Below are positions 49,201-57,880 of a stretch of DNA of 64,000 nucleotides, piece by piece. A model generated the notes under the pieces. The model searched no databases and had not been told where the DNA came from. It saw nothing but the letters and a program-made list of their open reading frames with translations. How positions within the stretch are numbered: position 1 is the stretch's first letter; each line of letters opens with the position of its first letter. This stretch comes from Cytidiella melzeri. Its lineage: Eukaryota > Basidiomycota > Agaricomycetes > Polyporales > Irpicaceae. The DNA is taken from assembly GCA_022592445.1 (NCBI GenBank), contig JABYQR010000063.1, forward strand, positions 97,138 to 161,137, read 5' to 3'. The translations under genes were made by a program, and so were the position numbers.

Positions 49201-51048
49201 GTGTGCTGACGGAACAACCATAGATAACCCCAGACAAACTGATCGCCCTCGGAATGGTCGCCAAAAAGTGTCTGTCACGTACTACTCATGTATACATCAT
49301 GCACCCTGACACGTCTATGCTGTATTGTAGACAACCTTTACACCAAGATCACCGGAGGCCAACGCGTTGATCTGCTAGGAGCGCAGAAAGCTGATTTGCC
49401 GTCCATTTGGAAGGAGCTCATCGACGCTGGGTTTGAGTCAGGCCACGCGTATGGCAAAGCGCTTCGAACGGTGAAGAGCTGCGTCGGGACAAACTGGTGT
49501 AGGTACGGAATTGGCGACTCTGTGGGCTGTGAGTCATTAAGGGCCCGCTTATCCTACAGTCAAAGACACTGAAATAACTTTATAGTGGCAATTGCATTAG
49601 AAGAGCGGTATAAAGGTATTCGTTCACCACATAAGATCAAGGGTGGGGTAAGCGGCTGTGTACGCGAGTGTGCAGAAGCGCAGAGCAAGGATTTTGGGCT
49701 CATCGCAACGGATAAGGGTTGGAATGGTACGCTGTGCTTTTCATGGGGAAGTGTGATTCATTTACGACGCTGGCTTTCTGCAGTGTTCATCTGCGGAAAC
49801 GGAGGTATGCTAGAGATCAAAGCGAGGATTCATCCAGGCCAGCGAGCTGATCTTTGTCTACGTGCTGTAGGAGCATCTCCCAGGCACGCAACTCTTTTTG
49901 CCACGGACGTGCCACCGTCGAAGGTCGTTCGCATTGTTGACAGATTCCTGATGTTTTACATCCGCACCGCTGATAAACTCATGCGCACTGCAAGGTGGCT
50001 GGAGCAAATGGACGGGGGAATTGAGGTGCGCTTGCTATCCTGTCACTCGTACGCCAAGTTCCTGAACCGACATGACGTTGACCACAGAGGCTGAAGCAAA
50101 TTTTGCTGGACGACGAGCTAGGTATATGCGCCACCCTAGAGCACGAAATGGACGTACTCGTGGGGACCTACTTCGATGAGTGGAAGGCGGTTGTCGAGGA
50201 CCAAGAACGGCAGAAGCAATTCAGACAATTTGCCAACACTGTACGTGCTTCGATTCAAGTATGCACGATTTTGCTCAATCTCGGGCTCTCAGAATGAACG
50301 TATACCCTCCATCGAACCTATTGTTCAGCGCGGTCAGGTGCGACCGGCAAATTGGGCTAAATCGAGCCCCGAGGTACTGTTCAGGCAGGAGGACATTCCC
50401 TCGTCAAGGGAGAATTGGAAGTGGAGACAACTTGCCAAAGTACTGGATCTGACACCGACTGACACTGGAACAACGTACGTACCGTCTTTTGGCTCGGTAT
50501 TGAGAGTTCGATGGAGTTTATGCTGCTAGATCGGCCGCGGTGAAATACGGAGGGAGTCAACTGGCCATTTTCCACGTTCCAAGAAGAGGCTATTACGCCA
50601 CGCAACAGATGTGCCCGCATAAGCGTGCGTTCGCTCTTGAGCACGGAATCATTGGCGACGAACCGATATCAAGCAGCATCTATGTGTCTTGTGAGTTCCT
50701 AGCCCTCTCAACGTCACTCGTGCCTCTTATGAGGAACTAGGTCCTATGCACAAACGTAACTTCTCTTTGACCTCTGGCAGCTGCCTGAACGACGACAGGT
50801 ACAGCATTCTCACATTTGACGTGAAAGTCGAGTCGGAGAATATCAGCGTTCTCTTGCCTGATCCTGGGGAGCTCGACATGGTCATCGGTACGAGCAAGTG
50901 GATGGTCAAAAGGGACACCGCGAAGGCGATGGATGGCATCGAGCAAGACTTTGGTGGCATTGAGATAGCAGATCAACACGGAGTGGGAGGTTCATTGGGA
51001 GAGACGGATTGCACTTCTCATGCGTGTAACGGCAAGTTGGATTGGTGA
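46270..51048 (+). CDS. niiA: Assimilatory nitrite reductase [NAD(P)H], fungal type with Rieske domain
   Basis: It reduces nitrite to ammonium, the last step of the pathway. The start at 46270 gives MHQPTESVVPPEQRKTVFVV, then GLGMVG and after an intron AFIEKLFDVDTSMRYKVVTC. The N-terminal FAD/NAD module has VVGGGLLGLEAAKALHDL and DIYAIGECASWQG. A linker rich in charged residues comes next, then YRDPFAGVYKKY and ILGGMMVGDTSDYVKLV. The [2Fe-2S] BFD domain has ICSCHNVTKGAIAA and GTGCGGC. The siroheme/[4Fe-4S] domain has TVKSCVGTNWCRYGIGDS and KGGVSGCVRECAEAQSKDFG, giving the four Cys. The C-terminal Rieske domain has MCPHKRAF and SCPMHKRNF (CxH, then CxxH). It ends GETDCTSHACNGKLDW. More than fifteen introns. 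The linker between 47650 and 48090 appears longer than in the ascomycete enzymes I know. Confidence 0.93.
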
Positions 51049-51126
51049 TTGCCATCTGCCATTTAGCTGTAAATGTACTACACCCCAATAGCATACGACT
51101 TAGAGTTGCTGGGAAATATATCATTG

Positions 51127-52573
51127 TCATGCGTTCTGCGTCCTTTCTAACCTCTTGTCTAAAGCCACCGGCCTTCCAGTTGCTGGATGTGCTATATCAG
51201 CCATCTTGCCCTCCCTCATTTTGATGAGCAGCTGTGTCAAAAAGGACGGAGTGATCACTGCAGGTTGACGAGTCCTACGATTTGAGAAATCGACAGCAGT
51301 GCCATCACAACTGTGCATTGTAGCTGCAGTCGCCACACCTCCGCTCCGCGCAGTGCCACTGGCTGATCGCTTCAGGGCGGAAGTGAAGTTCGGCGGTTGG
51401 TCAGTGGCAAAGGAGCCGCGAGCTGTCGATTCCATGAGGTCTTCCCTGTATCGTTCCCACAAAGTATACCTGGAGATTATCTCTTGCGCGATGCTTGCTA
51501 TCACTTCCATACTGACATTGAGCCCGGCCATGAATCCAATGACATCCTGCGTCGGTTTTTTGTTGTGACCAGACGAAGAACGCGAGGACCGCCGAGAGAA
51601 CGAAGGTGGGCTAGAGGAAGTAGCAGAAGAGACTGTAGATGCATGGAGTGAGCTGCGTGTAGAGGTATGAAAAACAAGCGTTAGGTATATTGCCGTGATA
51701 GCGATGAGGTGCGGGGGGTATATGAGACAAAGATCTGAACGGAAGGTGTCGTTGATGATGAACCTGGCCATGGCCGAGTTAGACAGACCACATGGCACAA
51801 GTAGATCAGCCTACCATGCGGTTTGCAGCGCACCCTCCTGCAACTCTAATTTTCCCTCGCCTGTACCCCAGTACCGCGCGCCATCTTGAATGCCCGCGCC
51901 GAGCTCGCCAGCTTCTGTATCCGCACCGTTCTCTTTGCCGCACAAGGCCATAAGCGTGCGGTAGGGATGGAAGACGACGAGATCGCACTCGAGGTTGTCA
52001 ACTAGATAGAACTCCATCTCTGCCAGCTTTGAATTGTCGGACGGGAAGGACTTGATACCGTACTCTTCACCTTCAAACAGAGGTGAGGGGGACAGTATCT
52101 GAGCAGAAGGCAGCTGCTTACTCCCGAACAACAGCCGTGCTTCAGTGACGACGTTCTTGATATGCACGGGTGACTCTTCAGCCTTGGCAGCGACGTAGCA
52201 GCATGCAGCTATAACGATGAAGGGGTCCGTCTCGCAGTACGAGTTCTTGAGGTAGAAACGCTTGAAGAAAACGATGGCGGTGGCGACCACACGCTGCCTC
52301 AATTGTAGCTTTTTGCCAAGTTTCGAGATTACTAGATGGTCCATGGTGAGCAAACAGTCCACGACGAGAGAAGACGATGCTGACCGTTGGCAAAGAAGAT
52401 GCTCAGAAAGTCAAGATATTCTGGATCCTCGACGTACTGAATATCCTCAATACGAGCTTGTCGCAGGGTGGCACGGTCAACAATCCATCTGTGACTGGTC
52501 GGGTGTCAACGTGAGCCTGAAGAGACTGTGGGCGGGCGTACTGATGGGAGCTGGCCCAAAAGTCTGTGGCCAT
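51127..52573 (-). CDS. SSN8: Cyclin C (Mediator kinase-module subunit SSN8)
   Basis: Cyclin C pairs with Cdk8 in the Mediator kinase module in the nucleus. The start at 52573 gives MATDFWASSHQ, spliced to WIVDRATLRQARIEDIQYVE and DPEYLDFLSIFFAN; the short first exon matches the usual cyclin C N-terminus. The cyclin box follows: LGKKLQLRQRVVATAIVFFK, RFYLKNSYCETDPFIVIAAC and CYVAAKAEESPVHIKNVVTE, then KLAEMEFYLVDNLECDLVVF. The second cyclin fold (FIINDTFRSDLCLIYPPHLI, AITAIYLTLVFH) is followed by a Ser-rich insertion of about 40 residues. A Ser/Thr-rich tail ends at 51127 (ALDKRLERTQNA). At least four introns. It is convergent with nitrite reductase (78 bp between stops) and divergent from MDH. 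Confidence 0.92.
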
Positions 52574-52808
52574 GTTGAACAGCGACAGACGTGTATGCTG
52601 CTCATCCGCTGGTCATTGTTAAAGTCGTGAGTTGAGTTGGCTGTACGTTGAGGGCGAGGTCGTGGGCAACGTCCGTCGTCGAGAGCCCGGTGTTAGGCGG
52701 CAGATGGCCCGAACCGCTCCGAGGACTTTACCACTCACTATAACTTGGTCTCACACAGCGCACACCTCGACCACCACAACCACAACCACAACCTCAATAT
52801 CCTTCGTA
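52574..52808. promoter_or_regulatory. Divergent promoter cyclin C / malate dehydrogenase
   Basis: The 235 bp between the two divergent starts carry a CCACAA/ACCACA low-complexity run (about 52768-52795) directly before the MDH ATG, probably in its 5' UTR. No clear TATA box is seen. Confidence 0.4.
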
Positions 52809-54099
52809 ATGTTTGCTCGTTCTGCAGCTCGCACTCTCAACAGCACCCGCCAGTTCTCCTCGTCGGCAGCGCGCCATACCAAGGTCGCTGTCCTCGGTGC
52901 TGGCGGAGGAATTGGCCAGCCTCTGTCCCTCCTTCTCAAACAGAACAAGCTCGTCACGTCCTTGAGCCTCTACGATATTCGCGGAGCACCTGGTGTCGCT
53001 GCAGATGTCAGCCATATCGACACCCCCAGCGAGGTATGCCATTCGCAGCATCATGCTCAGGCGTATTCCGCTTACACAGGTGCAGGTTGTCGGTTATCCC
53101 GCAGACCAGCTCGACCAAGCCCTGGAGGGTGTCGAGGTGGTTGTTATCCCTGCCGGTGTTCCCCGTAAGGTTCGTCTGCCACTGTGCTGTCTCCTTGTTT
53201 GTCGCTGACTATGTCCCTCTCGCACAGCCCGGTGTAAGTGCTGATTTCCGTCCTGACTCCCATTTCCGTACTAAACTTGGATTTTGTAGATGACCCGTGA
53301 TGATCTCTTCAACGTACGCGATTTCTTTACAGCATCGAACGTCGGAAACTGAGACACTCTATCTAGACCAACGCCTCGATCGTCCGTGACCTTGCCACAA
53401 CAATTGCACGCGTCGCCCCTAAGGCTCACCTCCTCATCATCTCCAACCCGGTCAACTCGACTGTGCCCATTGTTTCTGAAGTTTTCCAAAAGGCCGGTGT
53501 TTACGACCCTCGTCGCATCTTCGGAGTCACTACCCTCGATGTCGTCCGTGCCTCCCGCTTCCTTGCCGGCGTCGCGGGCATTGAGCCCAAGGATGCCAAC
53601 GTCACCGTTGTCGGCGGTCACTCTGGTGCTACAATCGTCCCTCTGCTCTCGCAAATAGCTCCTGGCAAGGGTCTCAAGGATGAGACCTACGAGAAGCTTG
53701 TGCACCGCATCCAGTACGGTGGTGACGAGGTCGTGAAGGCCAAGGACGGTGCCGGAAGCGCAACCCTTTCTATGGCCTATGCTGGTGCCAAGTTTGCTGA
53801 CGCTCTCTTGCGTGGCTTGAGCGGCGAGAAGGGTGTTGTCACTCCCACCTTTGTCAAAAGCCCATTGTTTGAGGACCAGGGTGTCGAATACTTCTCCTCA
53901 AACGTTGAGCTTGGCGTAAGTGTTTCACATTAGGACGTTGAGGACAAGGTCTGACCCATGTCTCTTGTAGCCCAACGGCGTTGAGAAAATTCATCCCATT
54001 GGTCCTTTGTCTGCCGAGGAGGAGAAGCTGCTCGAGGCGTGCTTGCCTGACCTGAAGAAGAACATTGCAAAGGGCAAGGCTTTTGTTGCTCAGTCATAG
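52809..54099 (+). CDS. Malate dehydrogenase, mitochondrial
   Basis: It interconverts malate and oxaloacetate with NAD in the citric acid cycle. [20 protein letters not shown] is a typical mitochondrial presequence, with cleavage likely near AARHTK. The NAD fold [20 protein letters not shown] is intact, followed by [40 protein letters not shown] (joined across two introns), [35 protein letters not shown] with substrate Arg, and [17 protein letters not shown] with the catalytic His. The protein ends [13 protein letters not shown]. Five introns, one splitting PRK from PGM and one near 53913. Codon use is strongly biased to C-ending codons, as expected for a highly expressed gene. The [20 protein letters not shown] segment marks the mitochondrial isoform rather than the cytosolic one. 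Confidence 0.96.
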
Positions 54100-54348
54100 A
54101 GTCGATTTGTTGTACATCGTTGCCTGTTACTGGTCAAAAAGCATCTCCTTTGATGCTGCCTTTGCGCAAAGACATTGATTTGATCACCTCGACGCGCCCG
54201 AGCTGCTATCGTTGCAGGTATGCTGCTGGTCTCACAGATACATTGCTTGTCATGGATTGTAAATACCATTTGGAAGTGTGGCATACAACGAAGATAAAAT
54301 ACCGAAAGCAACATCACAACATCCTCTGCATACACAGTGAACCGTCCT

Positions 54349-54888
54349 TCATGCGGCCTTGACAGCGTATTTTCGAATAGGGAAGTGGATCTCCTTCTTG
54401 CGCTGTTTGAGCGTCTTTAGCGATGCCTCGTGCTAAAGATCGTGTCAGCACTTGTTTTTTGTACCACGTAGTAGACATACTGGGGATAGACGTCTTCGAA
54501 TAGCACGGGTCTTTTTCGCTCGGAGGTCAAGAGGGACATATTTCTTCTTCTTGTACAGGTCGCGGAGGCTCTGTCGTGCCTTATGGTTCATGACGGTCAA
54601 GACCCGCGCGATTGACTTGCGGACGGTGTTGCTGAGTAGACCACCACAGCATTAGGATGAGAGCGAAAGTACAACGTCAAAGAACCGTACATTCGGGTCA
54701 GCTTGGCCGCAGAGCCACCGACAATCTTCTGCACGCGGAGGGTGAGGAGCTCATTCTTGAGCTCGAGCAATTGCTTGCTCAAGTCGTTCTTTGACCTGGA
54801 ACTGCAGTCAGTAATTCCGACGTTGCCGTCCATCCGGGTAGACCACGCACTTGGACTGCAGCTCATACGCCTTGACCTTTCCGGGCAT
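54349..54888 (-). CDS. RPL35: 60S ribosomal protein L35 (uL29)
   Basis: The start at 54888 gives [13 protein letters not shown], interrupted by an intron at phase 2 before [20 protein letters not shown]. Then come [14 protein letters not shown], an intron, and [50 protein letters not shown], another intron, and [20 protein letters not shown] followed by KYAVKA. This is the complete universal uL29 fold and eukaryotic tail. It sits at the peptide exit of the 60S subunit. Three introns, including an early one as is common for ribosomal protein genes. It is convergent with MDH (249 bp between stops). Confidence 0.95.
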
Positions 54889-55445
54889 TTTGATGTTGTC
54901 TAGATTATGGAAGGGTGGTGGTCAGTAAGATGGTCCCGCAACGCGCTAGAAACCAGCATTCGAGGTCGCAGACCATGACCATTGACAGCGTAGCACTCAG
55001 CTCACAAGAGGCGGTCGAAGGAGGGTTATTCACCTTGAGGATTGTCGTAGAGAACGTATGCGCTGAGCGTAATCGCAAGCGGGAAGAGTAGCGTGGGACA
55101 ATGGAGCCGCGCCCTAGTCAGTTCTTCAAGCCACCGCGGTGATTGCCGGATTTCCATTCTCGGCTGCTGCTGTACTTTCATTGAGCTCGCTGTCTTCCTC
55201 GACCCGTTCGCTGCTGCCTTTACTGCCGGCTGCCACTTTCTCAGCCCATTGTCGTTGATTTTTCTACGTCGCCATGGAATCTCTGCTCTGCATATGTCGG
55301 GAAAATCTCGTACCTCTTTTCGGCTTCTAACGTAGGCTGCCAGCAACATGTGTTGGACACAAGGCCCGGTATCCCTTGGCCAGACATCGTTCGTGCGTCG
55401 TCGTGAACGAGTCCTATCATCATCTAGTACGCAAAAGTCCTTCCG
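54889..55445. other. Intergenic region, RPL35 promoter and upstream area
   Basis: These 557 bases lie between the divergent RPL35 gene and the hypothetical gene at 55446. A reverse-strand open frame (55026-55349) ends with a hydrophobic stretch, LLFPLAITLSAYVLYDNP, but its upstream part is low in complexity and the neighbouring frame is also open, so I did not call a gene. No other feature is evident. Confidence 0.4.
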
Positions 55446-56041
55446 ATGCGTGCCATGAGCAACCTACTCCAGCAGGACGGCTTTGTAGACCTTGCGTCCC
55501 TCTTCCCGCATGTCGACTCGGATACGTTAAATGCTATTCTCAGCCACGAGCTCCCTGCTGCTGAACTCTACAAGCTCGACACGCGTCGAATAGTGGACTC
55601 TCAATGGGATCTTGTTGACCTGGATGATACCGCTGTCCAGTTTCGAAGCGTACCATCTGCACGCGAAATCTATCAGAACCTCGACTCGCTACTTATCCCC
55701 CTCAACACGTATTTCTCCATTCTCTGCGTCCACGGATTGTCCAACGGCCAGCCACCGACGCTACCTTGCCATTTCTTCCGATACAGCAGCCATCTCGTCA
55801 AGATTACGAGTCAGTATGAGTGGCAGGCAGTGCTGCTATACCATTTCGCTTTTTTCGCACGTCGTTGCAACGACATGTTGCAAGGGCGGTATTCGGGATG
55901 GGACAAGATCGACGTCGATCTTATGGAGGAGCTGCTTATACAGCATCAACTGCCACCGAAAGTGAGTTTTTGGTATGCGATGGGCTACTTTACACTAACA
56001 TGCATTGGGGCCTACAGGCAGACTCCCTACGGCGACGATAA
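55446..56041 (+). CDS. Hypothetical protein with retroelement gag-like look
   Basis: I do not recognise a named family. The frame starts MRAMSNLLQQDGFVDLASLF; a second Met is three codons in. It has LAAELYKLDTR-like and AREIYQNLDSLLIPLNTYFS segments, then PCHFFRYSSHLVKITSQYEW, QAVLLYHFAFFARRCNDMLQ and GWDKIDVDLMEELLIQ. The pattern of aromatic helices followed by GWxxxDxDLMxE resembles proteins of unknown function found in many copies in Agaricomycetes, some of them gag-like. An intron (GTGAGT...CCTACAG, 55966-56018) would lead to ADSLRRR and a stop at 56041; unspliced, the frame runs to 56066. It may be a lone domesticated or relic copy. Confidence 0.5.
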
Positions 56042-56118
56042 GGCGCAGAAAGGCGGCGAGTGGTGAGAGGTGATTGATACACGGGTGGTAGCTACAGTTC
56101 ACGGTCTTGTTACTCTGA

Positions 56119-56865
56119 TCAGTGATCCTTTGGTACGTCGCGAGGGAGTGTGGCATCCTGCAATTTCTTCCGTTGTTCATTACACAAGCAAGGCTGTTTG
56201 TACCGCACATCACACACCTTGTCTGAATCGTCGACGACTATCCGCTGCAGCTTGTATGCTAATTGTCTGATTCTTTCGATTCCCCGACCGTCATTCTTTC
56301 TCGAGACAAAGCCTTGCTGGACTTCGACTTCGTGCATGAACGCAGCGATGTCGGCCATGGAGGCGCTCAGGTCTCTCAAATGTGCGAGCCCCGTCCTAAC
56401 ATTTTCCTGTATTCGTAAGATATTCAACACGAGACTCGAACACCTAACGGACCTTGTCCTCTGTCTCTCCATGAGCAAATCTTCGACGTCCCGCCTCGTC
56501 CTCACTTGCATCCGCGTCCTAGCGAGCTCTCTTCGATTCTCATCTGTCCTTAGCTTCTCCATGTCCGTCCTGGCCTCACTTATCATCGCCAGCAGTCTGT
56601 CGTACTCCTCACGTCGAATGGCAGCCTCTAGCAGCGCCGTCTTGAGATCTCGCTGCAGGGCAGCGTTGGCTACTCCCACTTCGGCAACCTTGCGATGGAG
56701 GGAGATAAGATGCCGACGGACAGCTAGGTAGGGCAGGAGGGCGGCGGGCGCGAGGATGGCCGTGAAGAAGGCAATGTGTGTGAGAGGGGAGAGGGGCACT
56801 ACGGGAGGGCGATTTGGCTGGGCGAGCGCAGTGTGAGTGCCTTGCGAGTCTATGTCGACGTTCAT
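56119..56865 (-). CDS. Hypothetical membrane protein with coiled coil
   Basis: This open frame encodes 248 residues from the ATG at 56865 (MNVDIDSQGTHTALAQPNRP). One membrane segment (LTHIAFFTAILAPAALLPYL) lies at about residues 25-45, followed by a long charged helical stretch (HRKVAEVGVANAALQRDLKT, EARTDMEKLRTDENRRELAR) consistent with a coiled coil. The C-terminal part (SMADIAAFMHEVEVQQGFVS) is also helical. No family is recognised. Part of the segment 56400-56460 could be an intron, but removal as judged by eye shifts the frame, so the intact frame is reported. It is on the same strand as TSR2 upstream. Confidence 0.5.
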   Translation of the reverse strand: MNVDIDSQGTHTALAQPNRPPVVPLSPLTHIAFFTAILAPAALLPYLAVRRHLISLHRKVAEVGVANAALQRDLKTALLEAAIRREEYDRLLAMISEARTDMEKLRTDENRRELARTRMQVRTRRDVEDLLMERQRTRSVRCSSLVLNILRIQENVRTGLAHLRDLSASMADIAAFMHEVEVQQGFVSRKNDGRGIERIRQLAYKLQRIVVDDSDKVCDVRYKQPCLCNEQRKKLQDATLPRDVPKDH

Positions 56866-57197
56866 GTTGTGAAGCAGCCAGGTGAGTGAAGAGCAGGAGA
56901 AGGATGTTCTTGAATGCTTTAGCAATGGGAGTATGTCGAGAGGAACTATTGCCGCGTATGTCATTTAGAGACGACCTCCCGCTTGTAGATCTTGCGACAG
57001 ACTCTGAGGTTGATATTCTGAACGACGAGCTCGATGAAAATAACGTGAGTTCTACACGCATAGACGTCTGCCTACAACGAAGAGTCTCCTTGTCCACTGC
57101 TCTACCTCGCCCGAAATATGTAGAGTACATGCGAGTCAACGATGTCCTCACGTCCGCGGCCGTCGATTCCCCTCGCGCGAGTACGACATACTCACTG
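56866..57197. other. Intergenic region between TSR2 and the hypothetical membrane protein gene
   Basis: These 332 bases contain the TSR2 3' end and the promoter of the downstream gene. Long open frames on both strands cross it but carry no recognisable motif. A forward frame starting MSFRDDLPLVDLATDSEVD at about 56959 is followed by a GTGAGT donor, which is suggestive but unsupported. Confidence 0.35.
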
Positions 57198-57776
57198 CTA
57201 TCTGTGCCTCGCACCTTTGCCCTTCACCAGCGTGAATCCGTCCTCGTCCACCTCCGCCTCTGGTTTCGTCCCTGGCTCGACCAGCATGGGAGCATCGTCA
57301 GAGTCCTCTCCGTCGCTCTCCTCCCCACTTGCCTCTTCCCACTCGCTCTCATCCCCCACGACTTCCTGCGCCGGCACTGTCGTCCCCATTGTTCGTTCTG
57401 CTTGCCCCTCGAACTCTCTCACCCGAATATCGCTCCCGCTTTGCACCTGCTCCCACAGTCTCACAATATCCTGTGCCACAGGCTCTGCGCTGCCGTCCTC
57501 CAGCACCGTCTCGAATTCGTCCTCCATCACTTGCAGAAGTGTGAGCTCGACGTACCCCACGTCGGGCTCCGGATCCTCCTCCTCAAACGCGTCGACTATC
57601 ACCGAAGCAAGCCATGTTCGTTTCGCAGCCGAGTCAGGCCCTCCCCATCCTTGGTCCACTGCCATCCGTAACGCGGACCAAGTAGCTAATCGTGCGATGA
57701 CCCCGCGCGCGAAGAGTATCGAGACTGGAGGCGGAAGTGCCTGTATTTGAGAGGCAGACGAGGTAGACGTAGACAT
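57198..57776 (-). CDS. TSR2: Pre-rRNA-processing protein TSR2
   Basis: Tsr2 is the chaperone of ribosomal protein eS26 and is needed for 20S pre-rRNA processing. The single-exon frame encodes 192 residues from the ATG at 57776. The family core lies at about residues 20-105: FARGVIARLATWSALRMAVD, QGWGGPDSAAKRTWLASVIV, DAFEEEDPEPDVGYVELTLL and QVMEDEFETVLEDGSAEPVA. The WGG signature and the EDEFxxxxEDGS block are diagnostic. The C-terminal half is strongly acidic (DESEWEEASGEESDGEDSDD), as in yeast Tsr2, and ends DGFTLVKGKGARHR. It is divergent from GRC3 (104 bp between starts), another rRNA-processing gene. Confidence 0.93.
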   Translation of the reverse strand: MSTSTSSASQIQALPPPVSILFARGVIARLATWSALRMAVDQGWGGPDSAAKRTWLASVIVDAFEEEDPEPDVGYVELTLLQVMEDEFETVLEDGSAEPVAQDIVRLWEQVQSGSDIRVREFEGQAERTMGTTVPAQEVVGDESEWEEASGEESDGEDSDDAPMLVEPGTKPEAEVDEDGFTLVKGKGARHR

Positions 57777-57880
57777 GGGGGGTAGACTGTGAAACGGGAA
57801 GGCTGCTGCAATTCACGATGCGGTATGTTTTTTGAATCAAATCTTCGCTGCAAGCGCTTCACATCTTCATCCTCTCCACC
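57777..57880. promoter_or_regulatory. 104-bp divergent promoter TSR2 / GRC3
   Basis: Two rRNA-processing genes start back to back over 104 bp. No TATA box or known motif stands out. Shared control is a plausible inference from the layout. Confidence 0.45.

Noticed and set aside
55026..55349. Reverse-strand frame ending in a hydrophobic segment (LLFPLAITLSAYVLYDNP)
   Set aside because: Only the last part looks protein-like; upstream is low complexity with a second open frame, and I could not find a start and splice set that gives a coherent protein. It could still be a small membrane protein gene.
57142..57750. 202-codon Ser/Pro-rich forward frame over TSR2
   Set aside because: It is the complement of the acidic TSR2 tail (GAG/GAC codons read as CTC/GTC), with TSR2 clearly the real gene.
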